Shown piece after piece: positions 6,652 to 15,485 of a stretch of DNA of 64,000 nucleotides; within the stretch, counting starts at the first letter, position 1; each line of letters begins with the position of its first letter. The stretch covers positions 310,001 to 374,000 of the forward strand of contig JAFEDH010000004.1 of the NCBI GenBank assembly GCA_018241695.1. The letters run 5' to 3'. The translations under genes were made by a program, and so were the position numbers. Origin of the DNA: Pseudomonadota bacterium. GTDB taxonomy: Bacteria; Pseudomonadota; Gammaproteobacteria; Burkholderiales; Rhodocyclaceae. Under the pieces are notes generated by a model. It saw nothing but the letters and a program-made list of their open reading frames with translations. It made no database searches and was not told the origin of the DNA.

Positions 6652-9645
6652 TCAGGGCAGGGCATGGCGCAGCGAGAGATAGAGCACCCTGCCGCGGGGG
6701 TCGATGGTACGCGGATCGTAAGCCAGCAGCAGCTGGGCGAAGGGGGGTGGGTGGTCGGTGAGGTTGGTACCGCCGACGGTGAGTGTGGTGACCCCGCCAC
6801 CAGGCAGGATGTCATGGAAATCCTGCCGGTATTGCGCATCCAGGGTGTTCCAGGCGCCGATCCGGCGCTGGGTGATGAATGCGCCCGGCCGGTCGTTACG
6901 GTAGGCGCCGACATGGCGCCAATACACCGAGAACTGGTGGTTGTCCTCTGTCCAGTTGGTGGAAAGGGTGCCCCGATCCCTGGGGATGGGGCCGGCGAAG
7001 TTGGTGGCATTGAGACTGCCCAGTCCGTCGATCTGGGTGGCGTCGGCCTGGGTACGCAGCTCGTAGCGCAGGGTCCGGGTCCATTGCAGTCCGAGCCCGA
7101 GCATTCCGCCAGCGACGGGAATCCGATGGCGCAGATCCCAGTCCAGACCGGCGGTATTCACGGCGGAGGCATTGACGAAGTTGGCCTGGATCAGGGTGAT
7201 GCTCCGGCTGGCCGGATCGCGCACGATGCCGGGCGCTCCGCTGTCCACCAGTTGCTGGGCGTTTTCCTTGACGATCAGGTCGTGGTATTCGAACCGCCAG
7301 TAATCCAGGCCGAGCTCGGTGCGGGGCGAGGGTGCCCAGGTGGCACCGAGGGAGAAGATGTTGGCGGCTTCTGGTTTCAGGCGATCGCTGCCGCGGGTCT
7401 GCACGTTGGCATACAGGGTGGTGCCGGTGAGGGTGTCGCTGACAAAGGGATTGGATGATTGAACACCCTTGGCCTGGAGCAGCGACGGGGCGCGAAAAGC
7501 CGTGCTTGCGGAACCCCGCAGGGACAGTCCGGGGGCGGGGCGCCAGAGCAGTGCCAGTTTGGGGTCGAAACTCCGCATGCCGCCGCCGTAGTTTTCGTGG
7601 CGGACGGAGAACCGTGCTTCGAGATTGGCACGTAGCGGCATGCGGGCCTCCCCGAACAGGCCCCACACTGCCCGGCTCGCGTCGAAGTTGCTACCGCCGC
7701 CCAGGGTGGCCAGGTCGTTGGCGTTGAAGGCCGCACTCCAGGCGTGATGCATGCGTTCGTAACGATGGTGCAGACCCAGGGCCACCGTTACCGGGCCTGC
7801 CGGCAATGTCAGGAGGTCGCCGCTGAAAACGAGATTGGAACTCAATAGACTGCTGCCGGCATGTAGCCCGGTACCGCCCGTCAACCAGGCGAGCAGGGCC
7901 GGGGGGTTGGGTGTGCCCGTGCCTGTGTAGGATGTACCGAAAGGGTTGAAGTAGCGGCAGGCGCCGTGACCGGCCGTGCCAGTGGCCGGATCGCAGCCCG
8001 CTCCACCCAGGCCGTTGAGGGCAAGCGCGAGGCGCGACTTGAGGATGTCGGGCCTGTCATAGCGCGCGTTCTGCTGGCTGTAGGCGCTATCGAAATCCCA
8101 CATCCAGCCATCGCGCAGGGCGCCACTCAAGGTGGCGACAAGACGCAGCGTATCGTAGCGAAAGCGGGTCACTGACGGCCCGTCGGGCGCGCCGAGGACC
8201 CGGCCCAGCCAGAGCAGCGGCTGTCCGTAGGGGTTGTCGGGATGGCTGGCGGGGATGATGGGTACCGTTGTCAAAATCGGAAATGAAGGCGATGCGATGG
8301 TGGTGGTCTGGCTACGCGTATAGCCGAACTCCAGCGTGGCTTTGAGATCGCGCTGGGTACGGCTGAGGACGGTATAGGTTTGCTGTCGTGTTTCCTTCGG
8401 GCTGAGATCGAAATAAGGGCTGTAATCCAGCATGCAGGTAGTGCCGCGCAGAAAGGAACCGGGCACCTGGCCGCAGGCGGAATCGGGATGTTGCCCCTGC
8501 CCGGGGGCGAGATAGCTGCCCGGTCGTCCGAACGTGGATACTCCGGCCCAGGCCGGATAGCCGTAGGTGGCAGCCAGTGACCAGGGACGGTTGGGGGTGC
8601 GCAGCGGGGTACGGTCGAGGCTGCCGAAGGCCAACACCCAGCGCAGCGGACCGTCATGACCGCCCCACAGGGCGGAAAAATCACGGTCACGGGCCGGGCT
8701 GGCGGCCACCTGGCCGTAGCCGGCCTGCAGCCAGGCGCCTTCGAAGTGGTCGCGGGGGACCACGTTCACCACGCCGGCCACGGCATCGGAGCCATAGGTG
8801 GCGGCAGCGCCATCCTTGAGGATTTCAACCCGTTCCACCATGATCATGGGCATCAGGGAATTGAGATCCACGAAGGATGCTCCATCGCCCGTGGCAACGG
8901 CGGACAGGGTATGACGCCGCCCGTTGATCATCACCAGGGTGGAGCCCAGGCCAAGGCCGCGCAGGTTGATGCTGGCCGTGCCACTGGTCAGGTTCTGTCC
9001 CAGACTGTCGACCTGGAACTGGGCCGCCGCATTGAGGTTGAGGTTCTTCACCAGGTCGGCCGGACTGACGGTTCCCTGCGCGGCCAGCGCCGTGCCGGAC
9101 AGTATGCTCAGGGGGACGACGATGTCGGCCGGGCTGGACTGGCGGAGATAGGAGCCCGTGACCACGATTTCCTCGGGATCGGAATCCGGGTGGGCGCGGT
9201 AGTGTTCTGTCTTCCCCCGGGGATTGCCGTTGCTGGCGTCAGCGCTCGATCCTGGGGGTTGCGCTGGCGCCAGCCGGGTAGGGTTTTCCGGTCTGCTCCC
9301 CCCGTGGTGCTGCGCCGGGCCGTCGTCCCGCCGGCGCAGCACCACGGTGTCGCTGCCGTTGTCGGCATAGCCCAGTCCTGCCGCTTCCGCCAGGCGCCTG
9401 ACTGCTTCGAGGGCCGTGAAACGGCCATGCAGCCGGGGCGTGATCAGCCCTTCGACATCCTGCGGGGCGAAGACGATCTGCAGCTTTTGCCATTCGGCAA
9501 TATGCCGCAAGGCGGCGGCCAGACTTTGTCCGGGCAGATCGAACTCGACCGCCGCGCCTGCTTGCGCGTGCGCTGGTGGCGCGCAAGCAAGCAACCCGAC
9601 GATGCCGGCGGCGCACAGTACCCAGCGCAATCCGGCACCGCTCAC
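6652..9645 (-). CDS. TonB-dependent outer-membrane receptor with N-terminal STN signalling domain
   Basis: The GTG start overlaps the stop of the upstream MFS gene (GTGA) and follows a GGGAGGAAA site, giving 997 residues. A much longer open frame continues upstream but only as a shadow of the MFS gene. After a signal peptide (ending near AHAQA, about residue 27) there is an STN domain (FDLPGQSLAAALRHIA to TVVLRRR). A polar linker, the TonB-box-like EEIVVTGSYL, a plug domain (NLRGLGLGSTLVMINGRRH, LKDGAAATYGSDAVAGVV) and a beta barrel follow. STN domains normally contact a FecR protein, so this receptor is the likely signal transducer for the sigma/anti-sigma pair at 13.8-15.4 kb. It ends in RHALP and lacks the usual terminal aromatic residue. 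The ligand is unknown. Confidence 0.92.
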   Translation of the reverse strand: MSGAGLRWVLCAAGIVGLLACAPPAHAQAGAAVEFDLPGQSLAAALRHIAEWQKLQIVFAPQDVEGLITPRLHGRFTALEAVRRLAEAAGLGYADNGSDTVVLRRRDDGPAQHHGGSRPENPTRLAPAQPPGSSADASNGNPRGKTEHYRAHPDSDPEEIVVTGSYLRQSSPADIVVPLSILSGTALAAQGTVSPADLVKNLNLNAAAQFQVDSLGQNLTSGTASINLRGLGLGSTLVMINGRRHTLSAVATGDGASFVDLNSLMPMIMVERVEILKDGAAATYGSDAVAGVVNVVPRDHFEGAWLQAGYGQVAASPARDRDFSALWGGHDGPLRWVLAFGSLDRTPLRTPNRPWSLAATYGYPAWAGVSTFGRPGSYLAPGQGQHPDSACGQVPGSFLRGTTCMLDYSPYFDLSPKETRQQTYTVLSRTQRDLKATLEFGYTRSQTTTIASPSFPILTTVPIIPASHPDNPYGQPLLWLGRVLGAPDGPSVTRFRYDTLRLVATLSGALRDGWMWDFDSAYSQQNARYDRPDILKSRLALALNGLGGAGCDPATGTAGHGACRYFNPFGTSYTGTGTPNPPALLAWLTGGTGLHAGSSLLSSNLVFSGDLLTLPAGPVTVALGLHHRYERMHHAWSAAFNANDLATLGGGSNFDASRAVWGLFGEARMPLRANLEARFSVRHENYGGGMRSFDPKLALLWRPAPGLSLRGSASTAFRAPSLLQAKGVQSSNPFVSDTLTGTTLYANVQTRGSDRLKPEAANIFSLGATWAPSPRTELGLDYWRFEYHDLIVKENAQQLVDSGAPGIVRDPASRSITLIQANFVNASAVNTAGLDWDLRHRIPVAGGMLGLGLQWTRTLRYELRTQADATQIDGLGSLNATNFAGPIPRDRGTLSTNWTEDNHQFSVYWRHVGAYRNDRPGAFITQRRIGAWNTLDAQYRQDFHDILPGGGVTTLTVGGTNLTDHPPPFAQLLLAYDPRTIDPRGRVLYLSLRHALP

Positions 9646-10940
9646 GTTTCCTCCCGCAGCGCCCGGCGATAGTGGGGCAGGCCCCAGGCCGCCAGGGCCG
9701 CCGACAGGGGATAGCACAGGCCGCTCACCAGGGCCATGGAATAACGCAGGGCGGTATCGTCGTGGAACAGGAAATCCGTGAGCAGGGCGACAAAGGTCGC
9801 GCCCAGCCCCAGGCCGAAGAGATTGGAGCAGAACAGGGCGATGGCCGAGGTCTGGGCCCGCATCCGGTTGGGAGTGATGAGCTGGAGCCCGGCCATGGCG
9901 ACGCCGAATGTGCCCTGACCGAAGAAGATCACCAGTGTGGCCAGAGCCAGCGCGCCGCCGGCCGTCGGCATCAGCGGCATGACGATGGCGGGCAGCGCCA
10001 GCGCGGCAGTGAACAGGACGAGCAGGCGCGGATTGGCGTCCGTGTAGCCGCGTTCGCGCAGCCAGCCGGCGCCGGCTGCGCTGACCAGCAGGGCCAGGGT
10101 GCCGGCAATGGCGAAGAGCGGGCCGAAGGCCTTGCCCGCCTCGGCCAGGGTCCAGCCATGGCTGCGCACTAGCAGGGACGGAAACCAGGCCATGAATCCG
10201 TAGTTGGCGATCGACAGCAGCGCCACGCCGCCGACCAGCCCGAGATAGGCGCGCCAGTGCGCGCCGATGTGGCCGAGGGTTTCCCGCAGCGATGGGGCGG
10301 CCTCCACGTTTTTGCGGGTCTGGCGCGGCGGTTCGGGGACGAAACAGAACAGGGCCGCGATCAGCAGACCGGGGGCACCCACGAGGACGAAGGTGATCTG
10401 CCAGACCGCCATGCCGGCGGGCAGGGAGAGAAAGTCGAGTGCTCCGGTACGAAAGGCTTCCTGTATCCAGGCACCGAGCAGATAGGATGCGCCGGTGCCG
10501 AGCGGGATGCCCAGGGCGAAGATCGAGGTTGCCCATTGCAGGCGGCGTGCGGGGAAAAGATCGGAGAGCAGGGAGTAGGCGGCGGGGGAGAGGGCCGCCT
10601 CGCCGATGCCGACACCGATCCGGGCGATAAACAACCCGGCGAAACTTTCCGCCAGACCGCACAGGCCGGTCATCAGGCTCCACAGAAAAACGCCGATGGC
10701 GATGATCCGGCGCCGGTCCCAGTGGTCGGCCAGCCAGCCGATGGGGATGCCGAGAATGACGTAGAACAGGGTGAAGGCCCAGCCGTGGAGCAGGCTGAAT
10801 TCGAAATCCGAGATGCCCAGGCTGTGCCGCACCGGCCCCACCAGCACGGCGAGCACATTGCGGTCGACAAAGGAGAGGATGTAGGCGAACAGCAGGCAGG
10901 CCAGGGAAAACAGGGCCAGCCGAGGGGGCGGATTGTTCAT
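9642..10940 (-). CDS. MFS transporter (spinster-like), 12 membrane segments expected
   Basis: The 432-residue product is an inner-membrane major facilitator protein. The first helix is followed by FVDRNVLAVLVGPV, and the family loop motif GWLADHWDRRR lies between helices 2 and 3; ARIGVGIGEAALSPAAYSL is typical of the spinster-like group. It sits between two TonB receptors and overlaps the start of the second by 4 bases. It is therefore a good candidate to carry the receptor ligand, or a product of it, across the inner membrane. A strong leftward terminator lies only 12 bases upstream of its ATG, and no good ribosome site is visible, so expression may depend on read-through. Confidence 0.9.
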   Translation of the reverse strand: MNNPPPRLALFSLACLLFAYILSFVDRNVLAVLVGPVRHSLGISDFEFSLLHGWAFTLFYVILGIPIGWLADHWDRRRIIAIGVFLWSLMTGLCGLAESFAGLFIARIGVGIGEAALSPAAYSLLSDLFPARRLQWATSIFALGIPLGTGASYLLGAWIQEAFRTGALDFLSLPAGMAVWQITFVLVGAPGLLIAALFCFVPEPPRQTRKNVEAAPSLRETLGHIGAHWRAYLGLVGGVALLSIANYGFMAWFPSLLVRSHGWTLAEAGKAFGPLFAIAGTLALLVSAAGAGWLRERGYTDANPRLLVLFTAALALPAIVMPLMPTAGGALALATLVIFFGQGTFGVAMAGLQLITPNRMRAQTSAIALFCSNLFGLGLGATFVALLTDFLFHDDTALRYSMALVSGLCYPLSAALAAWGLPHYRRALREET

Positions 10941-10952
10941 GGAGTGCTTCGC

Positions 10953-10986
10953 AAAAAAGCCCCGGCCGGCGGTACGGCCGGGGCTT
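10953..10986 (-). terminator. Strong intrinsic terminator after the STN-less TonB receptor
   Basis: On the leftward strand a perfect 12-bp stem (AAGCCCCGGCCG paired with CGGCCGGGGCTT, loop of 6) is followed by a run of six T. It lies 5 bases after the receptor stop and 12 bases before the ATG of the MFS gene on the same strand. It should separate receptor transcription from the MFS/second-receptor pair, or attenuate it. Confidence 0.9.
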
Positions 10987-10991
10987 GCGGA

Positions 10992-13643
10992 TCAGAAGCT
11001 GTGCTTCAGGTTGAAGTACAGAACCCGGCCGCGCGGGTCGGCCGTCTTCGGATCATACGCGAGCAGCAGTTGCGCGAAAGGCGGATTCCGGTTGGTGATG
11101 TTGGTGCCGCCCACGGTCAGGCTGGTGGTGCCGTTGCCGGGGAACAGGCCCCTGAAGTCCACCTTGTATTGCAGGTCTACCGTCTTCCAGGCACTGATGT
11201 TGCGAGCGGTGATGAAGGCGCCGGCGCGGTCGTTGCGGTAGGAGTCGATATAGCGCCAGAAAACCGCGGCGCTCTGGTTACCCTGTTTCCAGGTGGCCGA
11301 CAGGGTGCCGCGCTGTTTGGGCACGGGGCCGGCGAAATTGGTGGAGTTCAGGCTGCCCACGCCATCCACCACGCGGCTGTTGGCGGTGGTTTTCAGATCG
11401 TAGGTGAGGATGTAGGTCCACTGGGCACCCAGACCGATCTCGCCGACGGTGGTGGCGAACTTGTAACGCGAATCCAGATCGAGACCGTCGGTATTGACCG
11501 AGGAGGCGTTGATGAAATTCGCTTGCACCATCGTGATGGCGTTGGAGACCGGATCACGTACCACGCGGGTGCCCGTGCTGACCAGATCCTGGGCGTTTTC
11601 CTTGACGATCAGATCCTTGTAGTGGAAGGACCAGTAGTCGAGGCTGATCTCCGCATTTTCGACCGGAACCCAGGTGGCGCCGAGGGAGAACACGTCGGCC
11701 TTCTCCGGCTTCAGGCTGCCATTGCCCTGGGTCTGCACATTGGCGTAGTAGGAGGTGCCGGTGACCGGATCGTTGATCAGGGGGTTGGAGGATTGGACGC
11801 CGTTGGCCTGGAGCAGCGAGGGCGCGCGGAACGCCGTGCTGGCCGAGGTACGGAAGGACCAGGTGTCGAGCGGACGCCAGAGCAGCGAGACTTTGGGGTC
11901 GAGGCTGTCCATGCCATGGCCATAATCTTCGTAGCGCGCGGAAAGCTGTGCCTCCAGGGTTTTGTGCAGCGGCAGCTTGAGTTCGCCGAAGATGCCGTAG
12001 ATGTTCCGGCTCACGTCGAAATTGCCGCCGCCGCCGAGGTTGCCCAGATCGTTGGCGTTGAATTCCGGGCTCCAGGTATTGCGCAGGGTTTCTCGCCGCT
12101 GGTGCAGGCCGATGGCCGCGGCGGCCGTACCGCCGGACATGGCGAACAGATCGCCGCTGAACACCAGATTGGAACTGATCAGGGTGGAGCGTGCGCGCAG
12201 GCCGGTGTTCCCCGTCATCCAGCTCAGCAGATCGGAACTGTTGAGGGTGCCGGTCCCGGTATAGGATGTGCCGAAGGGATTGAAATAGTGGCAGGGTCCG
12301 GTGCCGGCCACGCCCGTGGCCGGATTGCAGCCACTGCCACCGAAGCCGTTGAGCGCCAGGGTGAGTCGTGACTTGCGGGTGTCGGGACGATCATAGTTCG
12401 CATCCTGCTGGCTGTAGCTGACATCCGCATCCCATACCCAGCTACCCTTCAGGCCGCCGGTGAGCGAGCCTGCCAGGCGGTAGGTGTCGTACTTGAATTT
12501 GGCCACCGAGGGGCCATCCGGCCCGCCCAGTACCCGGCCGAACCAGGATACGTTCTTGCCGTAGGGGTTGTCGGGGTGGCTGGCGGGGATGATGGGTACC
12601 ATCGTCAATACGGCGAATGAGGGCGATGCGATGGTTTCGGTGTCAGTGTGTGCATAACCCATTTCCAGCGTACCCTTGACGGTGCCGAAATTGTGGGTCA
12701 GCACGCCGTAGAGCTGTTGGCGCTGCTCCTTGGGACTCAGGTCGAAATAGGGGCTGTAGTCGAACATGCAGACCCCGTTGCGCAGGTAGGAACTGGCGGA
12801 GGTACCGCAATTGGCGTCCGGACGCCGCCCCAGCCCCGGCACCAGATAGTTGCCGGGGCGGCCGTAGCTGGAAACGGCGGCCCAGGTCGGGAAATTGTAG
12901 GTAGAGGCCAGGGTCCATGGCCGGTCCGGGGTGCGCAGGGGCGTGCGATCCAGAGCCGAGAACGCAGCCACCCAGTGGGTGCCTCCATCGCCCCCACCCC
13001 AGATGCCCGACAGCTCGGTATCGTGGGCGCCGCTGTTGGCCACCTTGTTGTAGCCGAGCTGGATTTCGGCACCATCGAAACGGTTGCGGGTAATGAAGTT
13101 GACCACTCCGGCCACGGCGTCCGAACCGTAGGTGGCGGCTGCGCCATCCTTGAGCACTTCCACCCGGTCCACCATGATCATGGGCATCAGGGAATTGGTA
13201 TCCACGAAGGACACACCATCACCGGTGGCCAGGGCGGACAGGGTATGACGCCGCCCATTGATCATCACCAGGGTGGAGCCCAGACCGAGGCCGCGCAGAT
13301 TGACGCTCGACGTGCCGCTGGTCAGATTCTGTCCCAGGCTATCCACCTGGAACTGGGCGGCCGTGTTGATGCTCATGTTCTTGACCATGTCGGCCACTGT
13401 GACCACGGCCTGGGCCGCCAAATCCTCGCTGGAGACGATGCTTAGCGCCGTGGCGGTCTCGGCCTGAGGATTGCGACGGATGTAGGAGCCGGTCACCACC
13501 ACTTCCTCCATGTCTCCGCCACCTTTGGCCGCCTGAGCCAGGACGGGCGTCGCGGGAGCCACCAGGGCTGCGACCACCAGGACCGCGCCAGTACGGCGGC
13601 GGAAGACGGGCGGATGGCCCGAAGATTTGCTGCGCTGGGTCAC
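10992..13643 (-). CDS. TonB-dependent outer-membrane receptor without STN domain
   Basis: The 883-residue product has a signal peptide (to about residue 37, ending VLAQA), the TonB-box-like EEVVVTGSYI, a plug domain (NLRGLGLGSTLVMINGRRH, AAATYGSDAVAGVVNF) and a 22-strand-type barrel ending in the classical LKHSF. It is a close paralogue of the receptor at 6652-9645 but has no STN signalling domain. The GTG start is supported by GAGGAG 9 bases upstream. It is read divergently from the FecI-type sigma gene, and the 198-base gap should hold its promoter. The ligand is unknown; siderophores, vitamin B12, sugars or hydrophobic carbon sources are all possible for this family. Confidence 0.93.
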   Translation of the reverse strand: MTQRSKSSGHPPVFRRRTGAVLVVAALVAPATPVLAQAAKGGGDMEEVVVTGSYIRRNPQAETATALSIVSSEDLAAQAVVTVADMVKNMSINTAAQFQVDSLGQNLTSGTSSVNLRGLGLGSTLVMINGRRHTLSALATGDGVSFVDTNSLMPMIMVDRVEVLKDGAAATYGSDAVAGVVNFITRNRFDGAEIQLGYNKVANSGAHDTELSGIWGGGDGGTHWVAAFSALDRTPLRTPDRPWTLASTYNFPTWAAVSSYGRPGNYLVPGLGRRPDANCGTSASSYLRNGVCMFDYSPYFDLSPKEQRQQLYGVLTHNFGTVKGTLEMGYAHTDTETIASPSFAVLTMVPIIPASHPDNPYGKNVSWFGRVLGGPDGPSVAKFKYDTYRLAGSLTGGLKGSWVWDADVSYSQQDANYDRPDTRKSRLTLALNGFGGSGCNPATGVAGTGPCHYFNPFGTSYTGTGTLNSSDLLSWMTGNTGLRARSTLISSNLVFSGDLFAMSGGTAAAAIGLHQRRETLRNTWSPEFNANDLGNLGGGGNFDVSRNIYGIFGELKLPLHKTLEAQLSARYEDYGHGMDSLDPKVSLLWRPLDTWSFRTSASTAFRAPSLLQANGVQSSNPLINDPVTGTSYYANVQTQGNGSLKPEKADVFSLGATWVPVENAEISLDYWSFHYKDLIVKENAQDLVSTGTRVVRDPVSNAITMVQANFINASSVNTDGLDLDSRYKFATTVGEIGLGAQWTYILTYDLKTTANSRVVDGVGSLNSTNFAGPVPKQRGTLSATWKQGNQSAAVFWRYIDSYRNDRAGAFITARNISAWKTVDLQYKVDFRGLFPGNGTTSLTVGGTNITNRNPPFAQLLLAYDPKTADPRGRVLYFNLKHSF

Positions 13644-13841
13644 GAACAGTTCTCCTCGATCGATGTGAATGCACCCGGCGACCCGGGTACTGAAGGAGGT
13701 ATACGCAGCACATGCCGGTCTCCCGACACGCCTGGAAATTTATTTTTCATCCTCTTCCGCGGGACGATTTCTTGTGCCAATCTGCGCCGTCTTGAATTCG
13801 TTATGGGCCCGGCAGAGGCCCGCTGGAAAGGGAGCGTTACG
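13644..13841. promoter_or_regulatory. Divergent promoter region between TonB receptor and sigma factor
   Basis: This gap holds control sites for both the leftward receptor and the rightward sigma gene. It contains an AT-rich patch in an otherwise GC-rich region. GGAAAT at 13734-13739, on the rightward strand, matches the -35 of the E. coli fecA promoter read by FecI, with a TC 16 bases further on. That assignment is weak. Ribosome sites for both GTG starts are clear at its edges. Confidence 0.4.
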
Positions 13842-14438
13842 GTGAATGCACCCCTGAGTCGCCAGGCCGATGGTCGGCGCGAGGAAAATGGTGAAATGGA
13901 GCCGGACAGGACTGTGGGCCGCCGTGAAACTGCTAGTCCGTCCACCGTCGCCGATCTGTTCCGAGCCCAGGCGCGGCGGGTATCGCGCCTGATGGATCGC
14001 AAGCTGAGGAATGCCGAGGATGCCGAAGATGCTACCCAGGAAGTGTTCCTGCGCCTTTGGCGCCATGAGCGCGACGGCCAGCTGAAGGACGAAGCTGCCG
14101 CCTATATGCATTCCGCGGCTCATACCATCGCGATCGATTTCCAGCGTCGCCGACGCAGCCATGCGGCCGACCTGCATGATCCTCTGGACGCCACTACAGC
14201 TCCGGATGCCCGGGCACCGGCGGACGAGGCGCTGCACTGGCGCAATGGAGTCGGCAAGCTGATCGACAGCCTGACGGATCTGCCCGAACTGACCCAGCAG
14301 GTTTTTGTGCTCTATCACTTCGAATGCCTCGACTATCGGGAGATCGCTCGCCGGCTGGAGGTATCGACCCGCACCGTGGAGCGGCATATGGGTAGCGCTA
14401 TCGATTTTTGCCGTACCCGTCTTGGAGCATATTTGTGA
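13842..14438 (+). CDS. FecI-type ECF sigma factor
   Basis: From the GTG with an AAAGGGAG site 8 bases upstream the product has 198 residues, typical for ECF sigma factors. Region 2 is seen as the -10-binding part (RKLRNAEDAEDATQEVFLRL), and region 4 as LPELTQQVFVLYHFECLDY, then EIARRLEVSTRTVERHM, a helix-turn-helix that reads the -35. A longer open frame upstream has no support. The stop overlaps the fecR start (GTGA), giving translational coupling. It should drive the neighbouring TonB receptor genes when a ligand signal releases it from the anti-sigma protein. Confidence 0.92.
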   Translation: MNAPLSRQADGRREENGEMEPDRTVGRRETASPSTVADLFRAQARRVSRLMDRKLRNAEDAEDATQEVFLRLWRHERDGQLKDEAAAYMHSAAHTIAIDFQRRRRSHAADLHDPLDATTAPDARAPADEALHWRNGVGKLIDSLTDLPELTQQVFVLYHFECLDYREIARRLEVSTRTVERHMGSAIDFCRTRLGAYL

Positions 14439-15454
14439 TCCGTTTCCTGCACACCCTGCTGTCGGCGCGCCGTTACCCGACCACTGCCGCCGATTGGGCG
14501 GCTCGCGCCCAAGCCGGCCGGATGAGTGGCGCCGAACAACGCGCCCTGGATGCCTGGCTCAAGGCTGATCCGGACAATGTCGAGGCATACGCCCGTTGCA
14601 ACCGGGTGGGACATCTGGCTGCGCTGATGCGGCAGCGTGCCGATCGGGTCATGGCGCTGCCGGCCTACCGGCGGCTGCTGGAAAAGGAGGAGCGCCGCCG
14701 TACCGCATGGCGTCCCCTGGTGCTGGGAGGGGCTGCGCTGGCGGCGGGTGGCGCAGCCCTGATGCTGGGGCTCTGGCTACATACGCCGGTGGCGGATCTG
14801 ACCATCACCACGGCCCGCGGTGAGCAGCGCCAACTTCCTCTGGAAGATGGCAGCCGGGTCCACGTCAATACCGACTCGACGCTCTCGGTTGCCTTTTCGG
14901 CCCGGGAGCGCCGAGTCGATCTGCGTCGGGGCGAGGCTTATTTCGAGGTACAACGCGATCCCGGCCGTCCCTTCGTGGTGCGCGCAGGGAGCAGCGAAGT
15001 GCGGGTGGTGGGAACCCGGTTCAGCGTGCATCGGGATGGGGAGCGGCTGGAGGTCATTGTCACGGAAGGGCGGGTCAAGGTAATCCCTGACCTCGGCCAC
15101 AAGGTGGTGACACTGCCGGGCACGGTCGATCTACAGCCCGGCGATGATCTGCGTCTCGATCTGGAGCGGGACCGGCTGCAGGTCAGCCGTGTGAATGCCG
15201 AGCAGGTCACTGCCTGGCGTACCGGTTTCATCCATTTCGACAATGCGCCCCTGGAGGATGTCATCGCCGATGTGAACCGCTATACCCGTCAGGAGTTCGT
15301 CATCGTCGATGCGCAGCTGCGCACGCTCCGTCTGTCGGGCAACTTCAAGATCGGTGACAGCGCCGCCGTGGAGTTTGTGCTGCGGGATGGTTTCGGCATC
15401 GAGACGGAGGCGCAGGGCGACAGGCTTCTCCTGCATCGCCGCCCTGCCGGTTGA
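14435..15454 (+). CDS. FecR-type anti-sigma factor / signal transducer
   Basis: The GTG overlaps the sigma factor stop and has TTGGAG 8 bases upstream; the product has 339 residues. The N-terminal cytoplasmic domain (WAARAQAGRMSGAEQRALDA, then WLKADPDNVEAYAR) is the FecR N-terminal domain that binds the sigma factor. A membrane helix lies near residues 94-115. The periplasmic FecR domain follows (ITTARGEQRQLPLEDGS, VVGTRFSVH), then a C-terminal STN-like domain (NAPLEDVIADVNRY). It should pass the signal from the STN domain of a TonB receptor to the sigma factor. The only STN receptor in this window is at 6652-9645. Confidence 0.92.
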   Translation: MIRFLHTLLSARRYPTTAADWAARAQAGRMSGAEQRALDAWLKADPDNVEAYARCNRVGHLAALMRQRADRVMALPAYRRLLEKEERRRTAWRPLVLGGAALAAGGAALMLGLWLHTPVADLTITTARGEQRQLPLEDGSRVHVNTDSTLSVAFSARERRVDLRRGEAYFEVQRDPGRPFVVRAGSSEVRVVGTRFSVHRDGERLEVIVTEGRVKVIPDLGHKVVTLPGTVDLQPGDDLRLDLERDRLQVSRVNAEQVTAWRTGFIHFDNAPLEDVIADVNRYTRQEFVIVDAQLRTLRLSGNFKIGDSAAVEFVLRDGFGIETEAQGDRLLLHRRPAG

Positions 15455-15485
15455 GGCATGCGCCGCGGCTCTGCCAACCCGGCCG

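Noticed and set aside
9646..10683. N-terminal 340-odd residues of a 1343-codon frame that runs into the STN receptor
   Set aside because: It is antisense-like Arg/Pro-rich sequence in another frame of the MFS gene. The receptor signal peptide begins at the GTG at 9645.
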